A DNA stretch of 64,000 bases from Candidatus Roseilinea sp. NK_OTU-006 (GCF_012931985.1 NZ_JAAFGM010000002.1:186001-250000); one strand, 5' to 3'. Shown: positions 22,100-30,792, counted from the first letter of the stretch. The notes: a model not told the origin generated them from the letters alone. A program made the numbers and translations.

Positions 22100-23535
22100 G
22101 CCGATACACCTTCAACCCCAAGCTCGACCCTCGTCGGGAACGCAATCGCCGTTTGCTCATCAGCATGATAGCATTAGGCATGGCCGCATTGTTCGCCCTG
22201 GCGCTGCTCGGCTTCGGCATCTGCCTGTTGACCGGCGGATGCGCGATCGGCGGCGCGCAGGTGGCTGAGGAACCCACGCCGTTCGTCCCAGAGGTGACCA
22301 TCTTTGCGCCGCAGGTCACACCGCCGACGGGCGAGGTTCCGGCCAACGCGGCGCCGCCGCTCACCGCAACCATGGACCCGCGCGGGAAGATCGAAGGCAT
22401 TGACGACTTCGTTTGCCCCAACCCGCGCCCGGCGCCGGCTCGGTTCGGTTACGGCATCCAGAGCAACTGGCCGGTTGGCGACATCGGCCTGTTCAACTCC
22501 ATCATGGCCGAGCAACTGAAGATGGACTGGACGAAGGCGCAGATTCGCTGGACGGACTTTGAGCCCAACGGCCGCGGTCAATACGCGCTATACAAGTGGC
22601 AATTGCTGGATGCCTTTACTGCCGACGCCAACAAGAAAGGCTTGCACATTTTGTTCGGCGTGCTCGATGCGCCGGCATGGGCGCGCCCCCAAAACGCCAA
22701 CCCCGCGCGTCCGGACCTGCTCGGCCCACCGGATAACTACGAGGACGCGCGCATCTTCATCGAGAAGCTGCTTGCTCGCTACAAGGGCTGTGTGCAGGCC
22801 GTCGAGGTATGGAACGAGATGAACCTTGACCGCGAGTGGACAGTCGCCTCTCGGCAGATCAAGGCCAGCGATTATGTCGCCTTCTTGGATGCCGTCGTGC
22901 CCACCATCCGCGACATTGACCCGAGCATCATCGTGCTGATGGGTGCGCTCTCGCCGACCGGCGCGAACATCACTCAAGATGGCGTGATGCAGGTGGTGGA
23001 CGACCTGACCTACATGGATCAGTTCGTCGCTGCCGGCGGCCCGGCTCGCGTGGACTGCATCGGCGTGCACTTGAACGGCTACAACCTGCCGCCCGACAAA
23101 GAGTGGAACGAAGGCTACAACGATCCCACGGCGACCTTCCGCGGCCCGTTCGACTCGCCTCACCCGTCGTGGTCATTCAAGAGCACGATGCGTTTGTACC
23201 ACGAGAAAACGCAAAAACCACTGTGCGTGACCGAATTCGGCTGGGCCTCGATGGAGAACCTCAAGCGCTCCGATGGGTCGCCGGTGCAAGGCGCGCCGCC
23301 CGGGTTCGGCTTTGCGCTCGACAATACCGAGCAAGAGCAAGCCGACTGGATCGTGCAAGGCTTCCAGATCATGCGCGATAGCGGCTACGTCAAGTTCGCC
23401 ATCGTCTTCAACCTGGACTACATTCAGAAGGTGGGCGGCGAGCCGGATCAAGAGAACGTCGCGCCGTATAGCATCACGCGGCGCGATGGGTCGCCGCGTC
23501 CGGCGTTCGAGGCGCTGAAGGCCATGCCGCGCTAG
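22096..23535 (+). CDS. Membrane-anchored clan GH-A glycoside hydrolase-like protein
   Basis: Second member of the array, 479 residues. A membrane anchor (about 20-45) is followed by a Thr/Pro-rich spacer. The (beta/alpha)8 barrel (about 105-475) carries the acid/base motif VWNEMN (about 237-242) and the nucleophile motif TEFGW (about 377-381). Both catalytic glutamates expected for clan GH-A retaining enzymes (GH5/GH39-like) are therefore present. The ATG at 22096 overlaps the previous stop; the longer frame has no support. The substrate is unknown. With its exported location it probably acts on an extracellular or cell-surface polysaccharide. Confidence 0.82.
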   Translation: MSRYTFNPKLDPRRERNRRLLISMIALGMAALFALALLGFGICLLTGGCAIGGAQVAEEPTPFVPEVTIFAPQVTPPTGEVPANAAPPLTATMDPRGKIEGIDDFVCPNPRPAPARFGYGIQSNWPVGDIGLFNSIMAEQLKMDWTKAQIRWTDFEPNGRGQYALYKWQLLDAFTADANKKGLHILFGVLDAPAWARPQNANPARPDLLGPPDNYEDARIFIEKLLARYKGCVQAVEVWNEMNLDREWTVASRQIKASDYVAFLDAVVPTIRDIDPSIIVLMGALSPTGANITQDGVMQVVDDLTYMDQFVAAGGPARVDCIGVHLNGYNLPPDKEWNEGYNDPTATFRGPFDSPHPSWSFKSTMRLYHEKTQKPLCVTEFGWASMENLKRSDGSPVQGAPPGFGFALDNTEQEQADWIVQGFQIMRDSGYVKFAIVFNLDYIQKVGGEPDQENVAPYSITRRDGSPRPAFEALKAMPR

Positions 23536-23552
23536 GTCGGCGGCTTGCCTTG

Positions 23553-24707
23553 ATGAGACGAGCACGCCGGGCTGCCTGGACGGCCGTTGTGGCGCTGGCA
23601 ACCGCATGTACAGCGCCGAATGCCGTGCGCCCGCTGCCGCAAGCCGAGTCGGCCCGGCCGATCGCGCCGCCGCGCCGGGTCGAGTCGCCCAGTTATGGCT
23701 TCGAAGCCTATCTGTGGTGGAAGCCGGAGATCGCCACGCGCGACTTGGGGCTGATTCGCGAGGCCGGCTTTCAGTGGGTCAAACAGACCTTCGCCTGGCG
23801 GGACATCGAGATCGAGAAAGGCGCATACGACTGGAGCCGCGCCGATCAGGTGGTGTTCCTGGCGACGGAGGTCTTCACGCGCAATTTGATCGCACGGCTG
23901 GATCGCGAGCCGTACTGGGATCGCTACGACTATCCGCTCGACCAAGGCATTGCCGCCGGCCCGCCGCGCAACCTTCAGCACTTCTTTGACTTCTGCGCCG
24001 CCATCGCCGCGCGCTACAAAGGCAAGATTGCCGCGTATCAGGTCTGGAACGAGCCGAACCTGGCGCGCGAGTGGGGCGGCATGTCCCCCGATCCGCGCGC
24101 CTATGTCGAGATGTTGAAGGGATGCTACCTGGCCATCAAGCAAGCCGACCCCGATGCGCTCGTGATCAGCGCTGGCCTGGCCCCCACCGGCAATGGCCCA
24201 CCGTCGGCCATGCCGGACGATCAGTTCCTCATCGCGATGTACGAAGCCGGCGCGGCGCCCTACTTCGACCTGTTGGGTGTGCACGCGCCCGGCTTCCGCG
24301 CTGCGCCGGAGACGCCGCCCGGCATGGCCGTCAGCATCCCCGAACTGGGCGGGCAGCGTTTCTTCGCCTTTCGCCGCGTCGAGGACTTGCGGGCGATCAT
24401 GGAGCGGTTCGGCGATGGCGACAAGCAAGTCGCCGTGCTGGAGTTCGGTTGGACCACCGATCCGGTCAACACCAACTACGCCTGGTTCGCCATAGATGAG
24501 CAGTTGAAGGCAGATTACATGGTGCGCGCCTTTCGCTGGGCCAAGCACAATTGGCAGCCATGGATCGGCCCGATGATCGCCCTCTCCATCCCACAGTTCG
24601 ACTGGACGCCGCAAAACGAGCAATACTGGTGGGCCGTCGTGGATCCGGTGTATCCGGAGACGCGAACGCGACCCGCCTACGAGGCGCTGAAGGCGATGGA
24701 GAAGTGA
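23553..24707 (+). CDS. Exported clan GH-A glycoside hydrolase-like protein (possible lipoprotein)
   Basis: Third member of the array, 384 residues. The N terminus has basic residues, a hydrophobic stretch and ATAC, an imperfect lipobox (Cys at about 19), so it may be lipid-anchored. The barrel is the most compact of the three. It has acid/base motif VWNEPN (about 164-169) followed by REWGG, and nucleophile motif LEFGW (about 295-299). Both catalytic glutamates are present. A TTG codon directly before the ATG is an alternative start. It lies 17 bp after the second glycosidase and 6 bp before the DNA methyltransferase, so all four genes appear to form one transcript. Confidence 0.82.
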   Translation: MRRARRAAWTAVVALATACTAPNAVRPLPQAESARPIAPPRRVESPSYGFEAYLWWKPEIATRDLGLIREAGFQWVKQTFAWRDIEIEKGAYDWSRADQVVFLATEVFTRNLIARLDREPYWDRYDYPLDQGIAAGPPRNLQHFFDFCAAIAARYKGKIAAYQVWNEPNLAREWGGMSPDPRAYVEMLKGCYLAIKQADPDALVISAGLAPTGNGPPSAMPDDQFLIAMYEAGAAPYFDLLGVHAPGFRAAPETPPGMAVSIPELGGQRFFAFRRVEDLRAIMERFGDGDKQVAVLEFGWTTDPVNTNYAWFAIDEQLKADYMVRAFRWAKHNWQPWIGPMIALSIPQFDWTPQNEQYWWAVVDPVYPETRTRPAYEALKAMEK

Positions 24708-24713
24708 TCTGCT

Positions 24714-25913
24714 ATGCTGGCGCGCGTGTTCGAAGTTCTGGACGGTGCGCCATCGCGCGAGGCATTCCGCCTGGCCGGGCGCGCCATCCCGCGCATCGTC
24801 GGCGAGTTCTGGACGGCCCGCCAGCGGCAGGCCTGTTCGCTCCACGAAATCTCGTATCGCGCCTGCTTCAAGCCACAGCTTCCGCGCTACTTCATCGAGC
24901 GACTGACTCGACCCGGCGATGTCGTGTATGACCCGTTCAGCGGACGCGGCACGACGGCAGTTGAGGCGGCCCTGTTGGGCCGGCGCGTCATCGCCAACGA
25001 CGTGAACCCACTCGGCGTCATCCTGACTGCGCCGCGTCTGCGCCCGCCGACGCTTGAAGTGGTGGCCGACCGGCTGGCGCGCATCCCAAACGCTTCGCAG
25101 CGCGCCGAGGTTGACCTCTCGATGTTCTTCCATCCGGATACCGAGCGTGAGATCGTCGGTCTGCGCAGCTACCTGGCCGCGCGCCGACAGGCCGGCGAGG
25201 AAGACGACGTAGACGCCTGGATCCGCATGGTGGCGACCAACCGGCTGACCGGTCACTCGCGCGGCTTCTTCTCGGTTTACACGCTGCCGCCTAATCAGGC
25301 CGCCACTCCCGAGCGCCAGCGCCGCCTCAACGCTCGCTTGCATCAACAGCCCGAATACCGCGACACGCGGGCGATCATCTTGCGCAAGACGGCAAGCCTG
25401 CTGCGTGGGCTGACCGAGGCGCAGCGCGCGAACCTGCGCACGGCAGCCGAATCGGCGTTGCTGCTGACCTGCGACGCGCGCAGCACGCCGGCCATACCGG
25501 ACGGCGGTGTGCAGCTCACGGTGACTTCGCCGCCGTTTTTAGACGTGGTGCAATATGCCGCGGACAATTGGCTGCGCTGTTGGTTCAACGGCATCATCGC
25601 CGATGAAATCGCGCGACGCATCACCCTGACGCGCACGCCCGAAGCCTGGGCTGCCGTGATGCAGGACGTCTTCAAGGAGTTGTATCGCGTCACGCAGCCG
25701 GGCGGCTGGGTGGCGTTCGAGGTGGGGGAGGTGCGCAGGGGGCGCGTGCGCCTGGATGAACATGTCGCCCCGATAGGCGAATCGGCCGGCTTCACCTGCG
25801 CCGCGATTCTGGTCAACCAGCAGCGCTTTACCAAGACCGCCCACATCTGGGGCGTGGCCAACAACGCCTGCGGCACAAACACCAATCGCATCGTGGTCTT
25901 TTGCAAGGAGTGA
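24714..25913 (+). CDS. DNA (adenine-N6 or cytosine-N4) methyltransferase
   Basis: AdoMet-dependent amino-methyltransferase of 399 residues. The AdoMet-binding motif DPFSGRGTT (about 73-81) is N-terminal, and the catalytic motif TSPPF (about 268-272) lies towards the C terminus. Many N4/N6 enzymes (beta class, TSPPY first) have the reverse order, so this one is circularly permuted relative to them. TSPPF fits N4-cytosine or N6-adenine methylation. No restriction endonuclease or specificity subunit is nearby, so it looks like an orphan methyltransferase. An RNA substrate cannot be excluded, because some tRNA methylases share this fold. It is the last gene of the apparent glycosidase operon. Confidence 0.82.
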   Translation: MLARVFEVLDGAPSREAFRLAGRAIPRIVGEFWTARQRQACSLHEISYRACFKPQLPRYFIERLTRPGDVVYDPFSGRGTTAVEAALLGRRVIANDVNPLGVILTAPRLRPPTLEVVADRLARIPNASQRAEVDLSMFFHPDTEREIVGLRSYLAARRQAGEEDDVDAWIRMVATNRLTGHSRGFFSVYTLPPNQAATPERQRRLNARLHQQPEYRDTRAIILRKTASLLRGLTEAQRANLRTAAESALLLTCDARSTPAIPDGGVQLTVTSPPFLDVVQYAADNWLRCWFNGIIADEIARRITLTRTPEAWAAVMQDVFKELYRVTQPGGWVAFEVGEVRRGRVRLDEHVAPIGESAGFTCAAILVNQQRFTKTAHIWGVANNACGTNTNRIVVFCKE

Positions 25914-25941
25914 TGACCGCAGGAATGACGCTGGCTGTTGC

Positions 25942-25972
25942 TTATGTCGGCTTAGACAATATGGCTACATAA
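25942..25972. repeat. Inverted repeat upstream of the Acr3-like gene
   Basis: TTATGT (25942-25947) and ACATAA (25967-25972) are inverted around a 19-nt centre. This is the only dyad I noticed in the 260 bp between the methyltransferase and the permease. It could be an operator, but nothing else supports that. Confidence 0.25.
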
Positions 25973-26173
25973 AGTGAGACTGTTGTAGCAGGTTGGACGG
26001 GATGACTTCGGGCGCCGAATGGGTGTGGTAAGGTTGAAAGCGAAACATCACGCTGCTTTCTCCTTCGGGCCGCGAGCGCGCGCCGGGCGAGATAGTCGTG
26101 GCGTCACTTTGCGGCAGACGGCAAGCCAGGCGGCTTGTCGCCGAACCGGACGTTAATCGTTACCCGAACAGAG

Positions 26174-27277
26174 ATGATTCGTTTGACGCGGCAGACGCTC
26201 GAAAAGTATCAGGTCTTGATCTATTTTGTGGCCGTCGGCAGCGGCCTGCTCGTCGGCATGGCTCAACCGATGTGGCTGGGGACGCTGGAGGCCATGCTGC
26301 GGCCCGTCCTCGCCTTGCTCCTTTACACCACATTTCACCAGGTGCCGTTGGCCCATCTGCGCGAGAGCATCGCCGACCGGCGCTTCATCCTCGCTGCCGT
26401 GGTGGGCAACTTCCTTATCGTGCCGGTGCTGGTGGCCGGCCTGGCGCAATTTTTGCCAGGCGACGTGGCGATTCGCCTTGGGGTATTGATGGTGCTGCTG
26501 GTGCCCTGCACCGACTGGTTTATCACGTTCACCCATCTGGGCGGCGGAGACACCCGACGCGCCATCGCTTTCGCCCCGGTCAGCCTGTTGCTGCAGGGCC
26601 TCTTGCTGCCGCTGTATCTTTGGCTCTTCCTCGGCGAGGCGCTGGGGGTGGCGATGGTGTGGCGCGAGATGCTGATCGCCTTTGGCAGCCTGATCCTGTT
26701 GCCGTTGTTGGGCGCTTGGCTCACCGAGCGGTGGGCCGAGGGTGAGCCTCGGCGGCGCGGCATATTGGGCAGGCTGGCGTGGTTCCCGTTGCCGCTCCTC
26801 GCCGTGGTCGTCTTCACCATCGCAGCAACGCAGGTGAACCTGGTGGCGGGATCGCTGGCGGCGCTCGGCCGGTTGCTCCTCATCTTCGTCGCCTACTTAG
26901 TCCTTGTTGGGCTGATCGCCCGCGGCCTGGCGCGGGCCTTCCGCCTGCCGACGGCTCAAGGCCGCGTGCTGGCGTTCAGCCTGGGCACCCGCAACTCGTT
27001 CGTGGTGCTGCCGCTTGCGCTGGCGCTCCCCCCAGCTTTTGGCCTAGCGGTCGTCGCCATCGTCTTCCAGTCCCTGGTGGAACTGGTCGGCATGGTCACG
27101 TATCTGTGGTGGGTGCCAAGGCGGCTCTTTCCCGAGGCCGCCCGCAGCGCGGCCCAGGAGGACACAACCTGGCGCGGCGCATTGGCCGATGCCGCCAAGC
27201 TGTCCGGCCAGGGTGAGCATCCGCCGCTGCCGACGCGCTCTGCGCGACAGGCGCATCGTCTCGAGCTGTCTGAATGA
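26174..27277 (+). CDS. Acr3/BASS-family permease, possible arsenite exporter
   Basis: Integral membrane protein of about 367 residues with 10 hydrophobic segments, in the bile-acid/arsenite transporter superfamily. Several Acr3 features are visible. The TM4 cysteine is in VLLVPCTDW, followed by the GGGD turn. There is a GTRNSFVVLPLAL motif in the C-terminal half, and a TM9 glutamate in SLVELVG. In Acr3 proteins this Cys and Glu are required for arsenite export. There is no arsR or arsC neighbour, so the substrate remains uncertain and another anion is possible. The ATG at 26174 is preferred over one 13 codons upstream that precedes a polar, non-conserved stretch. Confidence 0.8.
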   Translation: MIRLTRQTLEKYQVLIYFVAVGSGLLVGMAQPMWLGTLEAMLRPVLALLLYTTFHQVPLAHLRESIADRRFILAAVVGNFLIVPVLVAGLAQFLPGDVAIRLGVLMVLLVPCTDWFITFTHLGGGDTRRAIAFAPVSLLLQGLLLPLYLWLFLGEALGVAMVWREMLIAFGSLILLPLLGAWLTERWAEGEPRRRGILGRLAWFPLPLLAVVVFTIAATQVNLVAGSLAALGRLLLIFVAYLVLVGLIARGLARAFRLPTAQGRVLAFSLGTRNSFVVLPLALALPPAFGLAVVAIVFQSLVELVGMVTYLWWVPRRLFPEAARSAAQEDTTWRGALADAAKLSGQGEHPPLPTRSARQAHRLELSE

Positions 27278-27305
27278 GACTCGGAAAGCGCCCAACCTCG
27301 CGGCG

Positions 27306-27848
27306 TCAATGTAACTTCTTAATCTCTTCGTCGAGCTGAGCCAGACGGCCTTCGACGCTGTCTTTGAAGCGGGCCAGCGCTTCGGAGAACGCATCGGTCG
27401 CCGCCAGCAGCTCGTCGGCCATTTGGCCGGGCGACTTGAGGTTAAGCGGATTGGCCAAGTCGGGCAGCGGGTCGAAGCCGACAAATGCGCCGTCGGCGTC
27501 GCGCGTGGCCAAGCGCACGGCGACGATGGCATCGCGGTTGATCGGCCCGTAGATGTGCGGGAAGCGCAGCGCATCGTCCGGCGCGGTGTCGCTCACAGTC
27601 GCTTCTGGTGGGATCACATCGCCGGTCGGCGCTTCCCAGCGTACTTCGCTGGTCAATTTAGACTCGTCAACCGCCAGGACGACGAATTCACCCGGCCGGT
27701 TTTTGTAGAGCGTATTAGCGACGCGCAGCAATAGTGCGTCGCCTTGCGTGGCGTGGATGAAACCCTCAGTCGCCAGGCTGGCGGCGCGATAGGGCTGCTC
27801 AGGGGGCGTAGCCTCCCAGTCGGCGCGTGGGGCGAGGTGCAGAATCAT
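27306..27848 (-). CDS. DUF952 family protein
   Basis: Protein of 180 residues. The first 110 residues match the DUF952 family, with early ILHLA and then EGFIHAT followed by a Pro-His-Ile-Tyr-Gly segment (about 95). The biochemical role of the family is not established. The remaining residues are polar and predicted helical, ending in a probable coiled coil (about 135-178), an addition to the usual short family members. The start codon overlaps the tatC stop (ATGA) with GAGGGA upstream, so it is translationally coupled and closes the long rpmF-to-tatC operon. Confidence 0.82.
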   Translation of the reverse strand: MILHLAPRADWEATPPEQPYRAASLATEGFIHATQGDALLLRVANTLYKNRPGEFVVLAVDESKLTSEVRWEAPTGDVIPPEATVSDTAPDDALRFPHIYGPINRDAIVAVRLATRDADGAFVGFDPLPDLANPLNLKSPGQMADELLAATDAFSEALARFKDSVEGRLAQLDEEIKKLH

Positions 27849-28636
27849 GTGGCGTCCCTCAGCTTTTCTTCTGGGTCGAGCATGGCCGGCACGGTAGCAT
27901 TCCGGCGGGCGAGATAGGCCATGATGATGCTGAGCCCGTAGAGCAGCAGCAACGGCACCATGACGATGCTCATGTTGATGGGATCGGGGGTCGGCGTGAT
28001 GAGCGCGGCCAGCACGGCGACGATCACCACCGCCCAGCGCCAATGCCGCTTGAGCACGTTGGCGTTGATCACGTTGGCCTTGGCCAAAATGAAGATGATC
28101 AACGGCATCTCGAACGCGACCCCCATCCAGAACATCACGCCGGCGACGAAGGGAATGTAGTCGTCCGGCGTCAGTGCGACGTTGAAGACACTGGGGAAGA
28201 TGCCGGTGAGGAAACCCACCGCGGCCGGCAGCATGACGAAAAACGCGAACGTCGCGCCCATGATGAACAGGCCAAATCCGAACGGCAGGCCGATGAGAAT
28301 CCAGCGTTTTTCGTGCGGCAGCAGGCCGGGGAAGACGAAAGCCAGGATCTGATACAAGATGACCGGCAGGGCCAGGATGGCGCCGGCGGTCACCGACACT
28401 GTGAAAACGTTGGTCAGCGGCGAGGTCGGGCTTGTCACCAGAAGCTGCTTAGCCGGGCCGTAGGGCGCGAGCAGGATTTTCAAAATCTGCTCCGCGAAGG
28501 CCAGCCCGACCGCCGTGCCCACGGCCAGAGCGATCACCGACTTGAGCAGCCGATCGCGCAGTTCGCGCATGTGCTCGAGGAGGGTCATGCCCTCTTCTTC
28601 TTGGCGTTCACCCATCGGTTGAACGTTTTGCGCCAT
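27845..28636 (-). CDS. tatC: Sec-independent protein translocase TatC
   Basis: Membrane receptor for twin-arginine signal peptides, acting with TatA/TatB. It has 263 residues and six membrane segments. Conserved landmarks include the amphipathic N terminus with LLEHMRELRDRL, the first periplasmic loop with TSP, and the FPGLLPHEKRW segment between TM2 and TM3. It sits directly downstream of a tatB-like gene. A plausible client in this window is the polyamine-binding protein at 49182, which has an RR signal. Confidence 0.96.
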   Translation of the reverse strand: MAQNVQPMGERQEEEGMTLLEHMRELRDRLLKSVIALAVGTAVGLAFAEQILKILLAPYGPAKQLLVTSPTSPLTNVFTVSVTAGAILALPVILYQILAFVFPGLLPHEKRWILIGLPFGFGLFIMGATFAFFVMLPAAVGFLTGIFPSVFNVALTPDDYIPFVAGVMFWMGVAFEMPLIIFILAKANVINANVLKRHWRWAVVIVAVLAALITPTPDPINMSIVMVPLLLLYGLSIIMAYLARRNATVPAMLDPEEKLRDAT

Positions 28637-28667
28637 GCGCCTGCCTCCGAGCCGCAGTTATACACGA

Positions 28668-29279
28668 TCACCCGCGCCAGGGGTTGTCGTCGTCCAGGCG
28701 ATCGGTGCGGATCGTCGCGCCGACCGAGGCCCAGGGATTGTCATCCGGCAATTCGATCGCGCTCTGGTTTTCAGGGGGAGGCGGGGACGGCAGTACAGCG
28801 CGCGTGCCATTCGAGATATTGGCGGGTCGCTCGGTCGGGTCGGCGGGAGACGCCGAGGGCTGCATTGCAGAATGGGTCGGCGCAGGCAGCGGAGGGGGTG
28901 TGTTCGAGGGCGCGGCGGCGCTGTTCGGGCCGTTGGTCGCTGCCGGCAGGGTCGGCGCGCTCGGCGGCGGGTTCAGGCTGGCAGCCCTGCTGATGTCGTC
29001 GGCGTAAGGCTGCAGGATGGCGCGCAGGTCGGCTGCTTCGCGGATGGCCGCCACCTCGCGGCGGATCTCACGGGTTACCTCATCAAGGTCCTGGGCGATG
29101 GGTTGCAGTTCGCCTTTGAACTCCTGGGTGAAGGCGATGTACGTCTCGCGCAGGCGGCGCAGGGCGGCGCCCAGGCCGCGCGTAAACTCCGGCAAGCGCT
29201 CCGGCCCGAACACGAGGAGGATCAGAATCAAGATGAACAGCACCTCCAGCGGGCCGATGCCGAGAATCGTTCCGTTCAT
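28668..29279 (-). CDS. tatB: Sec-independent protein translocase TatB/TatA-like
   Basis: Single-span Tat subunit of 203 residues. A short N-terminal membrane helix (about 8-23) is followed by the hinge FGPERLPE (24-31) and an amphipathic helix. The FGPERLP form is typical of TatB, while TatA usually has FGxxKLP. The long tail after residue 100 is Pro/Ala/Ser-rich. Only one TatA/B gene is seen here, so it might serve both roles or a tatA may lie elsewhere. Its start overlaps the nusB stop (ATGA). Confidence 0.9.
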   Translation of the reverse strand: MNGTILGIGPLEVLFILILILLVFGPERLPEFTRGLGAALRRLRETYIAFTQEFKGELQPIAQDLDEVTREIRREVAAIREAADLRAILQPYADDISRAASLNPPPSAPTLPAATNGPNSAAAPSNTPPPLPAPTHSAMQPSASPADPTERPANISNGTRAVLPSPPPPENQSAIELPDDNPWASVGATIRTDRLDDDNPWRG

Positions 29280-29677
29280 AGATTTGCCGCGGCGCCCAGT
29301 ACGCCGTTCACGAATCGAGCGCTGGTCTCGCTGCCGAACTCTTTTGCGATGTTAACAGCTTCGCTGATCGCCACTTCCAGCGGCACCTCGCCTTCCCGCA
29401 TCTCGTAGAGCGCAATGCGCAGGATGTTGCGATCAATGGCTGAGAGTTGATCGGCCGGGAATTTGGGGGCTAGCGCGCTGATCATCTGATCGAGGGTCGT
29501 GGCCTCGCGCATCACGCCTTGCACCAGCGCAATGGCATATTGGCGCACCGCCGCCGGCCGCGCCACCTGTGCCAGGTGACGATTCAGCACTTCGTCGGCG
29601 GGATGGCGCGCCGTGTCCGCTTCGTAGAGCGTCTGCAAGGCAAGCACGCGCGCATCGCGCCGTGATATCCTCGACAT
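29276..29677 (-). CDS. nusB: Transcription antitermination factor NusB
   Basis: RNA-binding factor of the antitermination complex on rRNA operons. It has 133 residues with the family N-terminal motif RRDARVLALQTLYEAD, the DQMI segment and the conserved IDRNILRIALYEM helix followed by VAISEAVNIAKEFG. The start is uncertain. The ATG at 29677 lies 7 bp past the stop of the Asp23 gene; an in-frame ATG at 29698 with GAGG directly before it overlaps that gene by 14 bp and would add seven residues. Much longer frames upstream are the shadow of the Asp23 gene. Confidence 0.93.
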   Translation of the reverse strand: MSRISRRDARVLALQTLYEADTARHPADEVLNRHLAQVARPAAVRQYAIALVQGVMREATTLDQMISALAPKFPADQLSAIDRNILRIALYEMREGEVPLEVAISEAVNIAKEFGSETSARFVNGVLGAAANL

Positions 29678-29684
29678 ACGCGCG

Positions 29685-29999
29685 TCATGCTGTGACATCC
29701 TCGAAATACACGTCCACCGCCGATACGCGCAGCCCAAGGATTTCCCGAACTGCCTGTTGCACCTCCGACTGGACTGCCCGGCCCAGCTCGACCAGCGAGA
29801 CGTCCTGCGCTGCGGTGAGATGCAGCTCCACGCGCACGTCATCGCCGTCCATGCTGATCTGAATGCCTTTGTAACTGTCGCGCGGGCGTAGCGTGCGTGT
29901 GTGATCCACCAGCCCGCGCACGCTGGGCATGGCGAGCACGGTGTTGCGCACGATCGTGCGCACGACATCGGGCGAGATCGTCACCGAAGACTGGGCCAT
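29685..29999 (-). CDS. Asp23/Gls24 family envelope stress response protein
   Basis: Small protein of 104 residues matching the Asp23/Gls24 family, with VTISPDVVRTIVRNTVLAMPSVRG near the N terminus (split here by the family turn) and VRVELHLTA followed by a helix ending in LGLRVSAVDVYFEDV. Relatives in Firmicutes are abundant envelope-associated proteins and are often encoded just before nusB, as here. It has no membrane segment. The function is not established biochemically. Confidence 0.88.
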   Translation of the reverse strand: MAQSSVTISPDVVRTIVRNTVLAMPSVRGLVDHTRTLRPRDSYKGIQISMDGDDVRVELHLTAAQDVSLVELGRAVQSEVQQAVREILGLRVSAVDVYFEDVTA

Positions 30000-30003
30000 C
30001 GCG

Positions 30004-30753
30004 TCATTGCATGACCAGGCCGCCGTCCACGCTCAAGACTGCGCCGGTGATGAAAGCGGCCTCATCGCTGGCAAGAAATGATACCGCATAGGCGACTTCT
30101 TCGGGCGCGCCGAACCGGCCCAGCGGCGTAGCCTGGAGGATGGCTTGTTTTTGTTCCTCGGTGAGCGCGTCGGTGAGCGCGGTGGGGATGAAGCCCGGCG
30201 CCACGGCGTTCACGGTGATGTTGCGCGAGCCGAGTTCTTTGGCCAGCGACTTGGTAAAACCGATCACCCCGGCCTTGGCCGCTGCATAATTGGTCTGGCC
30301 GGCCTGGCCGGCCAATCCGACGACCGAGCTGATGTTGATGATGCGCCCGCTGCGCGCGCGGATCATCGGCCGTATGGCCGCCTTGCAACAGTTGAACACG
30401 CTCTTCAGGTCGGTGTTCATCACCGCGTCCCAGTCTTCTTCGCTCATCGTCATGAGCAGCGTGTCGCGGGTGGCGCCGGCGTTGTTCACCAAAATGTCGA
30501 GCTTGCCGAATGCGTCCAGCGCGGCTTTCACCAGCGCGGTCGCCTCGTCCAGTTTGCTCACGTCAGCCTTCAAGGCGATGGCCGTGCCCCCCGCATCGGT
30601 GATGGCTTTGACCACGTCGCGCGCGGCGGCTTCGCTGGCGTTGTAGTTCACGACCACCGAAGCGCCGCGGCGGGCCAATTCAATGGCAATCGCGCGCCCG
30701 ATGCCGCGCGACGCGCCGGTAACGATAGCGGATTTGCTTTGCAGTTGTCCCAT
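30004..30753 (-). CDS. fabG: 3-oxoacyl-ACP reductase
   Basis: NADPH-dependent reductase of type II fatty-acid synthesis, in the short-chain dehydrogenase family. It has 249 residues. The cofactor motif TGASRGIG is at 12-19, NNAG at about 88-91, the catalytic Ser in ISSVVG (about 141) and YAAAK (Tyr about 154, Lys about 158). The ending SVDGGLVMQ is typical of FabG. The start at 30753 is chosen by alignment; a start seven codons upstream is possible. It lies between fabD and the asp23-nusB genes; acpP is missing from its usual place next to fabG. Confidence 0.95.
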   Translation of the reverse strand: MGQLQSKSAIVTGASRGIGRAIAIELARRGASVVVNYNASEAAARDVVKAITDAGGTAIALKADVSKLDEATALVKAALDAFGKLDILVNNAGATRDTLLMTMSEEDWDAVMNTDLKSVFNCCKAAIRPMIRARSGRIINISSVVGLAGQAGQTNYAAAKAGVIGFTKSLAKELGSRNITVNAVAPGFIPTALTDALTEEQKQAILQATPLGRFGAPEEVAYAVSFLASDEAAFITGAVLSVDGGLVMQ

Positions 30754-30792
30754 GGCATGCTTGTTCGCATACACGCCCCTGCGCGCTGTGCG

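Noticed and set aside
23532-25346. 604-codon open frame opposite the third glycosidase and the methyltransferase
   Set aside because: It crosses two unrelated well-supported genes and has a shadow-like composition.
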